This document shows, one piece after another, positions 7,262 through 16,657 of a stretch of DNA of 37,611 nt (positions are counted from its first letter, which is position 1; each line of letters starts with the position of its first letter). Both the position numbers and the translations under genes were made by a program. Location: contig NZ_JTCM02000062.1 in assembly GCF_000817785.2 (NCBI RefSeq), positions 1 through 37,611 of the forward strand, given 5' to 3'. Under the pieces are notes generated by a model, which had not been told where the DNA came from, searched no databases, and was given only the letters and a program-made list of their open reading frames with translations. This DNA comes from Hassallia byssoidea VB512170. Lineage in GTDB: Bacteria > Cyanobacteriota > Cyanobacteriia > Cyanobacteriales > Nostocaceae.

Positions 7262-8411
7262 ATGATTTTTAAGTGGAAACGCTGGTTTGCTTTAACAGTG
7301 ATTTTCGCACTAACATTCTGCTTATCTATCGGTCTGAGTAAAGTTTTGTCAGCACCAAACACTGCTTACGTCTGGAATATCCCGTCTTGGATGCCAAAGC
7401 CAGTTATACCTGCTGATAACCCGATGACGGCAGAAAAAGTGGAACTCGGTCGTTATCTCTTTTATGAAAAACGCCTTTCTATTAATGGGGAATTTTCTTG
7501 TGCTTCCTGCCACATTCAAAAGCTAGCTTTCACCGATGGTAAAGCGATCGCTGTGGGTGCAACCCAAGAAAATCACCCGCGAAATTCAATGAGTCTGGTA
7601 AATATAGCTTACAACTCCGTTTTCACTTGGGCACATCCAGGGATGAAAAAGCTAGAGGTGCAAGCATTGATACCGATGTTTGGCGAACATCCCGTAGAAA
7701 TGGGTTTGACAGGAAAGGAAAATGATATTTTGCAGATGTTGCGAGAAGACCCTAATTATCAAAAGTTGTTTGCCGCAGCCTTTGATAAAGGAGATAGTAA
7801 CATTAATCTCAAAAACCTCACAAAAGCTTTAGCTTCATTTGAACGCAGTTTGATTTCTGCCAACTCCCCCTATGACCGTTACCGTTATGGTAATGATAAA
7901 AATGCTATCTCAGCAGCGGCGAAGCGAGGTGAGACACTGTTTAATAGCGATCGCTTAGAATGTTTCCACTGTCACGGTGGCTTCAACTTCAGCGACTCAA
8001 TCAAACATGAACGTTTGGCGTCCCTTGGAAATTGCTTTTCACAACACAGGACTTTACAATATTGATGGTAAAGGAGCATATCCACCTAATAATACTGGAG
8101 TGTATGAGATTACACATAAACCGTCGGATATGGGTCGATTTAAAGCGCCCACATTAAGAAATATTGCTTTGACTGCTCCGTATATGCATGATGGCAGTAT
8201 TCCTACTTTAGAAGAAGTTATCGACCACTACGCAGCTGGTGGTAGAACTATTGATAGTGGGGTAGGAAGTAAAAACCCATTCAAAAGTAACTTTATTTCT
8301 GGGTTTAAATTGACTCAACAGGAAAAGCAAGATTTGTTAGAGTTTCTGCGAAGTTTAACGGATGAATCGTTTATCAATAATCCGGCGATCGCTAATCCAC
8401 AAGTTCAGTAA
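7262..8411 (+). pseudogene. MbnH-like diheme cytochrome c peroxidase-family protein, frameshifted
   Basis: The first frame (7262-8065) begins with a signal peptide and contains the heme motifs CASCH (residues 80-84) and CFHCH (about 234-238). Near 8010-8030 the homology moves to the next frame, which continues from about EIAFHNTGLYN through FKAPTLRNIALTAPYMHDGS and ends at 8411. Restoring one frame (one extra base, or two missing) gives a full-length protein of about 380 aa, normal for MbnH-like enzymes. Both heme sites are in the first frame; the C-terminal peroxidase part is lost unless the shift is programmed or a sequencing error. It follows the MbnP-like gene by 5 bp, as one transcription unit. 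Confidence 0.85.
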
Positions 8412-8425
8412 AAAATAAACTAGAT

Positions 8426-9229
8426 ATGCAAATTTTCCTAGATATTGCTACAGAAGCAGCATTAGCTGCCGGTGCGGTTTTGCAAGGTTACTTGGGTAAG
8501 TTAGAAGACGCAGTTACCGAAAAAGGACGCCCTGGTGATTTAGTCACCGCTGCTGATAAAGCTTCCGAAGTGGTAATTTTGGATATTTTGCGTCGCCACT
8601 TTCCAGAACACTCTATTTTAGCGGAAGAATCAGGTAAGTTAGGAAATCAAGACAATGAATATCTTTGGGCGATCGACCCTTTAGATGGTACAACTAACTA
8701 CGCTCATCAATATCCATTTTTTGCAGTTTCCATTGGGCTGTTAATTAATGGTGTTCCGCAAGTTGGTGTAATTTACGACCCATTCCACGATGAATTATAC
8801 CGTGCAGCCACGGGTTTAGGAGCAACGCGCAACCGTCGTCCGATCAAAGTTTCCGAAACCGCTGAATTAAGTAAAAGTTTGTTAGTTAGCGGATTTGCTT
8901 ACGATCGCCGCGAAACATCCGATAATAATTATGCCGAATTTTGTCACCTCACCCATCTAACCCAAGGAGTTAGGCGCAGTGGTTCCGCATCTTTAGATTT
9001 AGCACATGTCGCCTGCGGACGTTTAGATGGCTATTGGGAAAGAGGTCTTTCACCTTGGGATATTACCGCTGGCATTATTTTACTACAAGAAGCCGGCGGT
9101 AAAGTCACAGCTTACGATCGCACTCCTTTAAAAATTGAGTCAGGTAGAATTCTTGCCACTAACGGTCACATCCACGACCAGCTAAGTCAGGAATTACAGC
9201 AAGTTCCCCCTTTGTCAGCGTGGGGATGA
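8426..9229 (+). CDS. Inositol monophosphatase family protein
   Basis: 267 aa, full family length. The metal and phosphate site is complete: Glu-Glu in LAEESG, the signature WAIDPLDGTTNY, and WDITAGIILLQEAGG near the C-terminus. Members hydrolyse inositol-1-phosphate or related sugar and nucleotide phosphates with magnesium; the exact substrate is not visible. It starts 14 bp after the cytochrome gene. The C-terminus runs into a G-rich repeat tract that begins right at the stop codon. Confidence 0.9.
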   Translation: MQIFLDIATEAALAAGAVLQGYLGKLEDAVTEKGRPGDLVTAADKASEVVILDILRRHFPEHSILAEESGKLGNQDNEYLWAIDPLDGTTNYAHQYPFFAVSIGLLINGVPQVGVIYDPFHDELYRAATGLGATRNRRPIKVSETAELSKSLLVSGFAYDRRETSDNNYAEFCHLTHLTQGVRRSGSASLDLAHVACGRLDGYWERGLSPWDITAGIILLQEAGGKVTAYDRTPLKIESGRILATNGHIHDQLSQELQQVPPLSAWG

Positions 9230-9431
9230 GGGGAGTGGGGGAGTGGGGGAGTGGGGGAGTGGGGGAGTGGGGGAGTGGGGGAGAAGGGGGACAAGGAGAC
9301 AAGGGGGACAGAGGTAAATTTTGACTCCTAACTCCTAACTCCTAACTCCTAACTCCTAACTCCCCACTCCTAACTCCTAACTCCTAACTCCTAACTCCCC
9401 ACTCCCCATTCCCCACTCCCCACTCCCCAAG
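9230..9431. repeat. G-rich then C-rich tandem repeat tract (8-nt then 7-nt units)
   Basis: GTGGGGGA units (period 8) from 9233 give way to CTAACTC and CCCCACT units (period 7) up to 9431. The G-rich and C-rich ends are complementary and could pair into a large hairpin downstream of the phosphatase gene. Confidence 0.85.
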
Positions 9432-9514
9432 AGTGTTAAATTTATAGCCATTTCTCAGAAGCAAAGTACACTAGTAAAATCTAATGGACTGCTTGGTGCA
9501 AAGCTTCTCTCTAT

Positions 9515-10474
9515 ATGTCTTGGAAAATAGATCGTGGACTGTTTAAATATGATTTCACAGATTATCACGCAGTTTTGTGCGTTACGGTGGATGCGGATGT
9601 AAAAGATATTCGCAAACGCTATCTGAAAATCGCTCGTCGTCTGCACCCTGATAGTAATGCTAGCGCTAGCGCTGCTGAGAAACAACTAGCTACTGAGTTG
9701 TTATCAAAGTGGGTTAATCCTGCTTATGAAAAACTCTCAGCCGATCGCACGCGCACAGAATATATGGTAGTTTTGTCGCAAATGGGCAAACGCTTGGTAC
9801 AAGAATCGTCTTCGGTGGAACTGAACACCGATTTGGCTAGGCAGTTAGCTAGTGTACCAAATGTGGATCATGTATACAAAAGTGCGATCGCTAAAATTGC
9901 CGAAACTCAATATGACTCTTTAGAAAAAGTCCTACAAATCGTTGCTTATGTCAGTGAGTTAAATTTAGTTTACTTAATGCGGACTGCGGGTAAATCATTT
10001 GCAGCTTCCCAGCAAGCAACCCAAAGCAAAATTAACACAAGTGTACCTACCCCAAATAAAGCTACTAATACACCTCCTCCTGCCCCACCAGCACCACCAA
10101 AAGAAGATTCTGTGGCAATTCAGTATTTGCGTCGCGCCCAAGAATTGCTCGGAAAAAATCAATTGGCACAAGCTAGGGTAGAATTGCAAGATGCCATAAA
10201 ACTAGAGCCTAATAATAGTCGCTGTCATAGCTTGATTGGAGTGGTGTATTTGAAGCAAAATCAAAGCACAATGGCAAAGGTTCACTTTGACCGCGCTCTG
10301 CAACTAGACCCCAATGATGAAACCGCATTGAAGGGTAAACGCGTACTAGAACAGGCTTTGGGACAAAAACCAGGTAGTTCTAAAGTGGCTTCATCCTCAA
10401 ATGGGGGTAAGCAACCAGATAAATCTGGCAATGGTGGTTTATTTGGCGGTTTGTTTGGTGGGAAGAAAAAATAA
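9515..10474 (+). CDS. J-domain protein with C-terminal TPR repeats
   Basis: 319 aa. Residues 14-85 resemble a DnaJ J-domain, with the DnaK-stimulating motif His44-Pro45-Asp46 in ARRLHPD. A low-complexity Pro-rich linker (about 180-200) leads to TPR repeats (about 205-275; ELLGKNQLAQARVELQDAI, LIGVVYLKQNQSTMAKVHF) and a Gly-rich tail (GGLFGGLFGGKKK). Likely a DnaK co-chaperone that brings TPR-bound clients; no Gly/Phe or zinc-finger region, so not a canonical DnaJ. Its stop codon overlaps the hisZ start (TAATG), which implies translational coupling. Confidence 0.85.
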   Translation: MSWKIDRGLFKYDFTDYHAVLCVTVDADVKDIRKRYLKIARRLHPDSNASASAAEKQLATELLSKWVNPAYEKLSADRTRTEYMVVLSQMGKRLVQESSSVELNTDLARQLASVPNVDHVYKSAIAKIAETQYDSLEKVLQIVAYVSELNLVYLMRTAGKSFAASQQATQSKINTSVPTPNKATNTPPPAPPAPPKEDSVAIQYLRRAQELLGKNQLAQARVELQDAIKLEPNNSRCHSLIGVVYLKQNQSTMAKVHFDRALQLDPNDETALKGKRVLEQALGQKPGSSKVASSSNGGKQPDKSGNGGLFGGLFGGKKK

Positions 10475-11694
10475 TGGTGTATCAACCAGCAGCGGGTGCA
10501 AGGGATTTATTACCCTTAGATGTAGCTCAAAAACGCTGGATTGAAGATAGGTTAGAACAAGTGTTTCACCGTTGGGGATATCACAGGATTATCACCTCAA
10601 CTTTAGAACGCATGGATACTCTCATGGCGGGAGAAGCAATCGATCGCAAAAGAGTGATTCAACTGCAAAATTCCGAAGATGAAGAATTAGGCTTGCGTCC
10701 AGAACTCACAGCCTCAATTGCGCGTACCGCTGTAACACGCATGGCTGGTGTTACTTATCCGCAACGCTTGTATTATAATGCCAATGTGTTTCGCCGCACC
10801 ACAGAAAGCAGGCACAATCGCCAGCAAGAATTTTATCAAGCTGGGGTAGAGTTGCTTGGTGGTGGGGGATTGTTAGGAAATGCAGAAGTGCTGTTGTTAG
10901 TGGCTGATTGTCTGCAAGCACTTTCAATTTCACATTGGCATTTAATTTTAGGCGAAGCGGGAATCACGCGATCGCTTTTATCGGCTTTTCCCCCAAATCT
11001 ACAAGCTACAGTCAGAAGTGCGATCGCTAATTTAGATCGTATCGCTCTCGACAGTTTACCCTTGAGCGATGAACTCAAACAACGCGCCAGAATCATCTTA
11101 GATTTGCGCGGAAACCCAGCAGATGTTTTGGAAAAAGTCAGCAATTTGGGATTAGATGCCGAACAACAAACGGCGGTAAATCATCTCAAATCTCTGGTAG
11201 AATTATTAGAATCCAAAGGGGATTTACCGTTAATTCTTGACCTCAGCCTGATTCAAACTATAGATTATTACACCGGCATTGTGTTTGAAGTTGTCAGCGA
11301 TACCGAAACGCAAGCGCGGGTTTTAGGGCGGGGTGGTCGCTACGACCAGCTTTTGGGACTATATCATCCCCAAGGCGAAAATATCCCCGGAATTGGCTTT
11401 GCACTCAATATCGAAGATTTATACCAAATTTTGTTATTAAATAAGTATTTACCGCAAGTCACCCCAGCCAGCAATTATTTGGTAGTACCAGAAACAGCAA
11501 ATGCTTACGCAGCGGCATTTGCTTACGCGCAAAAACTCCGAGATTCTACAGATTTGGTGCGGGTAGAAATCGACTTGGGGGAACGTGACGCAGAAGCAAT
11601 TCGCGAATATGTACGCGATCGCCAAATTGCCCAAATTGTCTGGATTAAGGCTGATGGATCGCCGAGAATTGAGTCAATGGTCAAGAGTCAATAG
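10474..11694 (+). CDS. hisZ: ATP phosphoribosyltransferase regulatory subunit
   Basis: 406 aa, class II aminoacyl-tRNA-synthetase-like fold. It retains LRPELTASIART (motif 2 region), YYNANVFRR, FYQAGVELLGG and GIGFALNIE, but differs from HisS at the ATP and histidine-discriminating positions (synthetases have LRPEGTA). HisZ pairs with short-form HisG to make the first enzyme of histidine synthesis and to carry feedback inhibition. The C-terminal anticodon-binding domain of HisS is only partly paralleled. Translationally coupled to the J-domain gene by a 1-nt overlap. The last codons run into a GTCAAGG/GTCAATA heptad tract (the SMVKSQ end is repeat-encoded). Confidence 0.85.
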   Translation: MVYQPAAGARDLLPLDVAQKRWIEDRLEQVFHRWGYHRIITSTLERMDTLMAGEAIDRKRVIQLQNSEDEELGLRPELTASIARTAVTRMAGVTYPQRLYYNANVFRRTTESRHNRQQEFYQAGVELLGGGGLLGNAEVLLLVADCLQALSISHWHLILGEAGITRSLLSAFPPNLQATVRSAIANLDRIALDSLPLSDELKQRARIILDLRGNPADVLEKVSNLGLDAEQQTAVNHLKSLVELLESKGDLPLILDLSLIQTIDYYTGIVFEVVSDTETQARVLGRGGRYDQLLGLYHPQGENIPGIGFALNIEDLYQILLLNKYLPQVTPASNYLVVPETANAYAAAFAYAQKLRDSTDLVRVEIDLGERDAEAIREYVRDRQIAQIVWIKADGSPRIESMVKSQ

Positions 11695-11823
11695 TCAAGG
11701 GTCAATAGTCAAGGGTCAATAGTCAAGGGTCAAGGGTCAAGAGTCAAGGGTCAAGAGTCAAAATATCTTTGACTTTGGATTTTGGACTTTGGACTTTGGA
11801 CTTTAGATCCTGGACTTTGGATT
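11685..11823. repeat. Heptad tract (GTCAAGG/GTCAATA, then TTGGACT)
   Basis: Seven-nt degenerate units that start inside the last codons of hisZ and continue through two unit types to about 11823. Confidence 0.8.
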
Positions 11824-11885
11824 GATGATTAAGTATTGTTGCTAGGCTATAAATAGCTGATTCAATACAGCTATGAGCGATCCAA

Positions 11886-11893
11886 AGAGGGGA
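11886..11893 (+). promoter_or_regulatory. Strong Shine-Dalgarno that fixes the ferredoxin start at 11897
   Basis: AGAGGGGA lies 3 nt before the ATG at 11897. It falls inside the longer reading frame that opens at 11873, so the internal ATG is the better start. Confidence 0.75.
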
Positions 11894-11896
11894 ATT

Positions 11897-12121
11897 ATGC
11901 CACATACTATTGTTACTAATGTTTGTGAAGGTGTCGCAGATTGCGTCGATGCTTGTCCAGTAGCTTGCATTCATCCGGGACCGGGCAAAAATACCAAAGG
12001 AACAGATTGGTATTGGATTGACTTTGCTACCTGCATTGACTGTGGTATATGTCTTCAAGTATGCCCGGTAGAAGGAGCGATCGTTCCCGAAGAAAGACCG
12101 GATTTGCAAAAAACACCATAA
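11897..12121 (+). CDS. Bacterial-type ferredoxin with two Fe-S clusters
   Basis: 74 aa from the internal ATG (PHTIVTNVCEG), chosen for its Shine-Dalgarno and because this family starts this way; the frame is open 8 codons further up. Two Cys clusters: C-X5-C-X3-C-X3-C (VCEGVADCVDACPVAC) and CIDCGICLQVCPVEG (C-X2-C-X2-C-X3-CP). The pattern suits a 7Fe or 8Fe low-potential electron carrier. There is an insertion of about 15 residues between the clusters (HPGPGKNTKGTDWYW), typical of the cyanobacterial form. Its redox partner is not evident nearby. Confidence 0.85.
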   Translation: MPHTIVTNVCEGVADCVDACPVACIHPGPGKNTKGTDWYWIDFATCIDCGICLQVCPVEGAIVPEERPDLQKTP

Positions 12122-12125
12122 TAGT

Positions 12126-12200
12126 TATTAGTCCAGAGTCCATAGTCAATAGTTATTTGACTTTTGACTCTTGACTGTTGACTCTTGACTCTTGACTTTT
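12126..12200. repeat. TGACTCT heptad tract abutting the ABC-transporter gene
   Basis: Units such as TTGACTC and TTGACTT run to within a few bases of the ATG at 12206, leaving no room for a normal ribosome binding site. Confidence 0.8.
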
Positions 12201-12205
12201 GCCCA

Positions 12206-12934
12206 ATGACTAATGACTATTTATTAGAAGTTAACGATGTCCGCGCTGGATATATTAAAGACGTGGATATTCTGCAAGGTGTAAATTTTCGGGTGGAAGC
12301 GGGGGAATTAGTTACAGTAATTGGTCCCAACGGTGCTGGTAAATCCACCTTGGCAAAAACGATTTTTGGACTTTTGACACCTCATACAGGTACAATCACC
12401 TTCAAAGGTGAAAATATTGCCGGACTAAAGTCAAATCAAATCGTCCAGCGGGGAATGTGCTACGTACCGCAAATCGCCAACGTTTTCCCCTCCCTCAGCG
12501 TGGAAGAGAATCTAGAAATGGGTGCTTTTGTCCGCAATGTTGCTTTAAAGCCGTTGAAAGATAAAATATTTAGCATGTTTCCCAGATTAAGCGATCGCCG
12601 TCGTCAACGTGCTGGTACACTTTCTGGTGGAGAACGTCAAATGCTAGCTATGGGCAAAGCTTTGATGTTAGAACCGAGTTTGCTGCTATTAGATGAACCT
12701 TCAGCAGCATTATCTCCTATTTTGGTAACGCAAGTATTCGAGCAGATTAAACAAATTAATCAAAGTGGTACAGCGATCGTACTAGTAGAGCAAAACGCTC
12801 GTAAAGCCTTAGAAATGGCTGATCGGGGTTATGTCTTAGAATCTGGACGCGATGCTATCACAGGCGCCGGTCAAGACTTGTTGAACGATCCCAAAGTCGG
12901 TGAATTGTATCTTGGTGCCGGGAAGAGGCATTAG
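12206..12934 (+). CDS. ABC transporter ATPase, branched-chain/neutral amino acid type (LivF/NatE-like)
   Basis: 242 aa from the ATG at 12206 (TNDYLLEV). An in-frame TTG at 12185 would add only repeat-encoded residues. Walker A is GPNGAGKS, the signature is LSGGERQ, Walker B is LLLLDEPS followed by AALSP, and the switch His is replaced as VLVEQNARKAL, the EQN motif typical of LivF-type subunits. It energises uptake of hydrophobic amino acids in a five-gene transporter; no permease or binding-protein gene lies nearby, so partners must be elsewhere, as is usual in cyanobacteria. Confidence 0.88.
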   Translation: MTNDYLLEVNDVRAGYIKDVDILQGVNFRVEAGELVTVIGPNGAGKSTLAKTIFGLLTPHTGTITFKGENIAGLKSNQIVQRGMCYVPQIANVFPSLSVEENLEMGAFVRNVALKPLKDKIFSMFPRLSDRRRQRAGTLSGGERQMLAMGKALMLEPSLLLLDEPSAALSPILVTQVFEQIKQINQSGTAIVLVEQNARKALEMADRGYVLESGRDAITGAGQDLLNDPKVGELYLGAGKRH

Positions 12935-13097
12935 GGAGATGGGGGAGCCAGTTGATTAAGTTTTGTCAAGAAAAAGCGGCTTTGGCATAAAACTCACACT
13001 TCTAAAGCTGAGAAGTATACAGAAGTTACTTTAACTTCCAGCAATTGTGGTTTACTGAAAACTGGTGCAACTGCTAGAAAGTGGTGAGGGGAGTGCA

Positions 13098-16000
13098 ATG
13101 TCTAAGATGAGTATTCGTTTGGGCTGGTTCTTAGGAATTGCGACATGCAGTGCGATCGCTTTCTCTACAAATTGTGCTTCTGCCCAAATTACCCCAGATA
13201 GCACTCTGCCCAATAATTCCATCGTCACACCAAATGGCAGCACCCTCAATATCACAGGAGGAACCCAAGCTGGTGGTAACTTGTTCCACAGCTTTAGCGA
13301 GTTTTCTGTTTTGAATGGCGGCACTGCTTTCTTTAATAATGCTCTGGATATTCAGAATATCATCAGCCGCGTAACGGGTAGGTCAGTTTCTAAAATTGAT
13401 GGGATAATCCGCGCTAATGGCACTGCTAACCTATTTCTAATTAATCCCAATGGAATTATTTTTGGGCAGAATGCTTCACTGAATATTGGCGGCTCGTTTG
13501 TGGCAAGTACGGCGAATAGTCTGAAATTTGCTGATGGCACAGAGTTTAGCGCGACGGTTCCCCAAACGACACCCCTGCTGACTGTGAATGTTCCCATTGG
13601 CTTACAATACGGGACGAATCCGGGAAGTATCCTCAGTCAATCTCAGGCTACTGATAGCAGTGGTGAAACCATTGGTTTACAGGTACAGCCTGGTAGAACT
13701 TTGGCGCTGGTTGGTGGTAGTGTAACGTTGGCAGGTGGTAACTTGAGGGCAACAGGAGGACGCATTGAGCTAGGAAGTGTGGCTGGAGCAGGCTTGGTTA
13801 GCCTGAAGCCAACGGACAATAACTACACTTTAAACTATGACGGCGTACAAAATTTTCAGGACATTCAACTGTCCCAACAGGCTTCGGTAAATGTCAGTGG
13901 GGAAGGTAGTGGTGCTATTCATTTTCGGGGTGGGCGTATCACATTCACTGATGAGTCTGAAATATTTGCAGATAACTTAGGCAAACAAAGCGGTGGCGGC
14001 ATCTTTATCCAAGCAGGGCAGTTGAATGTTGAGGGTTTGTCTTATGTTCGTGCTAGCACGTCTGACCTAGGAAAGGGCGGCGATGTAACTATTGAGACAA
14101 ACAATTTGACTGTCCGAGATGGGGCACAGATAGTCGCTGATACTAACCTTGGTAGCGAGGGACCAGGGGGGAACTTAAGCGTGAGTGCAAGGGAATTCGT
14201 AGAACTTAGAGGAACCTCAACAGATGGGCAGGTTGCCAGTGGTTTATTTACTGGAACACGAGGCGCAGGAGCAGCTGGGAGCTTGAGGGTTCAAACAGGA
14301 CGGTTAACTGTCCGGGAGGGAGCACAGGTATTGACTGGTAATATTCCTGGTAGCAACGGAGCGGGGGGAAACTTGAGTTTGATCGCTTCGGAGTCCATAG
14401 AACTAATTGGTATCTCAGATGTTTTTCCCAGCGCTTTGTTTGCTGAAACCTATGGTGCTGGATCTGGTGGGAACTTAACAATTCAAACAGGAAAGTTGGC
14501 TGTCCGGGAGGGAGCAGTCGTATCTGCTAGGACTTTTGACCAAGGAGTTGGGGGAAATTTGAGCGTGACTGCAAGAGAGTCCGTCGAATTGGTTGGAACC
14601 GATGCTTACGGTCGAGAGAGCAACTTATCTACTCAGACACGAGGTACCGGAAGTGCCGGAAACTTGACAATTAACACCCGTGAGTTGCGAATTCTTGATG
14701 GGGCACAAGTATTTAGTAGCACATTTGATAGAGGCAAGGGCGGGAATTTGACCGTCACAGCCGATAAAGTGCAACTAATTGGTACCACTGCCAATAATTC
14801 CAGTGGCTTGTTTGCTCAATCTAGCCCCTACTCATCAGGGGATGCGGGAGACCTGACAGTTAACACCCGTGAATTGTTTATCCAGGATGGGGCACAGGTA
14901 AATGCTGGCACATTTGGTAGAGGCAAGGGTGGCAATTTAACTGTCACAGCCGACAAAGTTCAACTGATTGGCGCTTCCGCCTATCGTCAGGTTCCCAGCG
15001 GCTTGTTTTCTAGCGTTAACCTATACGCAACTGGAGATGCGGGAGACTTGACCATTAATACCCGTGAATTGCTGATTCAGGATGGAGCACAGGTAAGTAC
15101 TGGTACATTTGGTATCTTTGGTAGTGGCAAGGGCGGGAATTTGACCGTCACAGCTGACAAAGTGCAACTGATTGGTACCGTTACCTTTGCCAATGGTCAG
15201 TTGTTTCCCAGCGGCTTGTTTGCTCAAGCTGACCCAGGTACAACCGGCAACGCGGGAGACTTGACCATTAATACCCGTGAATTGCTGGTTCAGAATGGAG
15301 CACAGGTCAGTGCTGCCACATATGGTAGTGGCAAGGGCGGGAATTTGACTGTCTTAGCTGATAAAGTGCAACTGATTGGTATCTCTGCCAATGGTCAGTT
15401 TGCCAGCGGCTTGGGTGCTACTGCTAACCCAGGTGCAACTGGGGATGCAGGTTCTTTGATCGTTAATACCCGTGAATTGCTGATTCAGAATGGAGCACAG
15501 GTCAGTGCTGCTACATATGGTGGTGGCAAGGGCGGGAATTTGACTGTCATAGCTGACAATGTGCAAGTAATTGGTCGCTCCGCTGGAGGTAGGGTTAGAA
15601 GTAGTTTGATTGCTGGCACCGAAGGGGCAGGAAAGGCAGGAGACTTGACTATTACCACACAGCAGTTGCTTATTTCTGACGGAGCGCTAACTGTCAACAG
15701 CCGTGGAGAAGGCGCAGCGGGTAATCTTGATATTACCGCTAGCTCCGTGCGCCTTGACAACGGTGAGATTACAGCACAGACTCTCTCTGGTAATGGCGGC
15801 AACCTCACGCTGAACATCGCTGACTTATTGCTGCTGCGTCGTGGCGCTCAAATCTCTACCACCGCAGGCACGGCACAAGCTGGTGGTAATGGTGGCAATA
15901 TTAATATTGATGCTCCCAATGGCTTCATCGTTGCCGGAGCAAGGGAAAATAACGACATCACCGCTAATGCGTTTAGTGGCAGTGGAGGGAGAGTCACAAT

Positions 16001-16562
16001 TAACGCTACTGGCATTTATGGTATGACAGTGCGTAGTCGTGAAGACTTAGTGAGGCTACTAGGAACTAACTTAGACCCTCAACTGCTACCAACGAATGAC
16101 ATCACAGCAATTTCCCAGACAAGTCCGACTTTAAACGGCACTGTAACAGTCAACACCCCAGATGTTGACCCGAGTCGTGGCTTAGTCAACTTGCCAACCG
16201 TACCACTTGACACTGAAGTGTCCCAAGTCTGTCAACCACGTTCAGCAGAAAATCAAAGCAGTTTTGTCATTACTGGACGTGGTGGCTTACCCCCCAATCC
16301 TAGAACCGATCTCCTCACTCCTGACGCAGTTCAAGTAGATTGGGTAACGCTTAACCCAAATAGTAACAACCGTACTCCAACTGTTATAAAAAATCCCACT
16401 GCGACTCCACCACAACCTATTATTGAGGCTACTGGGTGGGTGCGAAACGAAAAGGGAGAGGTGGTTTTAACAGCCAATCCGTCTACAGTTACCCCTCATA
16501 GTCCTTGGATAACCCCTGCATCTTGCAATACTAAAACGTCAGTATCCGAATCTAGGCAATAG
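13098..16562 (+). CDS. TpsA-type secreted filamentous protein (haemagglutinin N-terminal domain, beta-helix)
   Basis: 1154 aa from the ATG at 13098, preceded by GAGGGGAG, followed by a signal peptide cleaved after CASAQ. Residues 30-160 are the TPS/FHA N-terminal secretion domain (NSIVTPNGSTLNITGG, NLFLINPNGIIFG). Then come about eight beta-helix modules of 58-66 residues, each with GGNL-T/S-V-x-A...V-LIG and a second GDLT-NTRELLIQDGAQV half; the five at about 540-860 are nearly identical. The C-terminal 130 residues are Pro/Thr-rich and end with IEATGWVRNEKGEVVLTANP. Secretion needs a TpsB outer-membrane pore; none is in the window. Likely a surface adhesin or CDI-like scaffold, but no toxin domain is visible. 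Confidence 0.9.
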   Translation: MSKMSIRLGWFLGIATCSAIAFSTNCASAQITPDSTLPNNSIVTPNGSTLNITGGTQAGGNLFHSFSEFSVLNGGTAFFNNALDIQNIISRVTGRSVSKIDGIIRANGTANLFLINPNGIIFGQNASLNIGGSFVASTANSLKFADGTEFSATVPQTTPLLTVNVPIGLQYGTNPGSILSQSQATDSSGETIGLQVQPGRTLALVGGSVTLAGGNLRATGGRIELGSVAGAGLVSLKPTDNNYTLNYDGVQNFQDIQLSQQASVNVSGEGSGAIHFRGGRITFTDESEIFADNLGKQSGGGIFIQAGQLNVEGLSYVRASTSDLGKGGDVTIETNNLTVRDGAQIVADTNLGSEGPGGNLSVSAREFVELRGTSTDGQVASGLFTGTRGAGAAGSLRVQTGRLTVREGAQVLTGNIPGSNGAGGNLSLIASESIELIGISDVFPSALFAETYGAGSGGNLTIQTGKLAVREGAVVSARTFDQGVGGNLSVTARESVELVGTDAYGRESNLSTQTRGTGSAGNLTINTRELRILDGAQVFSSTFDRGKGGNLTVTADKVQLIGTTANNSSGLFAQSSPYSSGDAGDLTVNTRELFIQDGAQVNAGTFGRGKGGNLTVTADKVQLIGASAYRQVPSGLFSSVNLYATGDAGDLTINTRELLIQDGAQVSTGTFGIFGSGKGGNLTVTADKVQLIGTVTFANGQLFPSGLFAQADPGTTGNAGDLTINTRELLVQNGAQVSAATYGSGKGGNLTVLADKVQLIGISANGQFASGLGATANPGATGDAGSLIVNTRELLIQNGAQVSAATYGGGKGGNLTVIADNVQVIGRSAGGRVRSSLIAGTEGAGKAGDLTITTQQLLISDGALTVNSRGEGAAGNLDITASSVRLDNGEITAQTLSGNGGNLTLNIADLLLLRRGAQISTTAGTAQAGGNGGNINIDAPNGFIVAGARENNDITANAFSGSGGRVTINATGIYGMTVRSREDLVRLLGTNLDPQLLPTNDITAISQTSPTLNGTVTVNTPDVDPSRGLVNLPTVPLDTEVSQVCQPRSAENQSSFVITGRGGLPPNPRTDLLTPDAVQVDWVTLNPNSNNRTPTVIKNPTATPPQPIIEATGWVRNEKGEVVLTANPSTVTPHSPWITPASCNTKTSVSESRQ
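14640..15640 (+). repeat. Near-identical internal repeats in the TpsA gene
   Basis: The word GGGCGGGAATTTGAC (and close variants) recurs about every 190-210 bp, at about 14738, 14926, 15130, 15333 and 15533. This level of DNA identity permits copy-number change by slippage or recombination. Confidence 0.8.
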
Positions 16563-16585
16563 ACCTCTTGCACTCATTCCCCCAA

Positions 16586-16657
16586 AACCCCACCCCCAAC
16601 CCCTCCCCGCCTGCGGGGAGGGGAGACGTTGACGTAAGTCAACGGCGGGGTGGGGTT
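16586..16657. repeat. Three-way-junction palindromic element, copy A
   Basis: Outer stem AACCCCACCCC (16586-16596) with GGGGTGGGGTT (16647-16657); arm 1 CCCCTCCCCGC (16600-16610) with GCGGGGAGGGG (16613-16623); arm 2 CGTTGAC (16627-16633), loop GTAA, GTCAACG (16638-16644). It is 24 bp after the TpsA stop and followed by TTCTTCTTTTTG, so it may also act as that gene's terminator. Confidence 0.8.

Noticed and set aside
10474-11694. Histidyl-tRNA synthetase
   Set aside because: LRPELTASIART and other positions follow HisZ; the synthetase LRPEGTA motif is absent.
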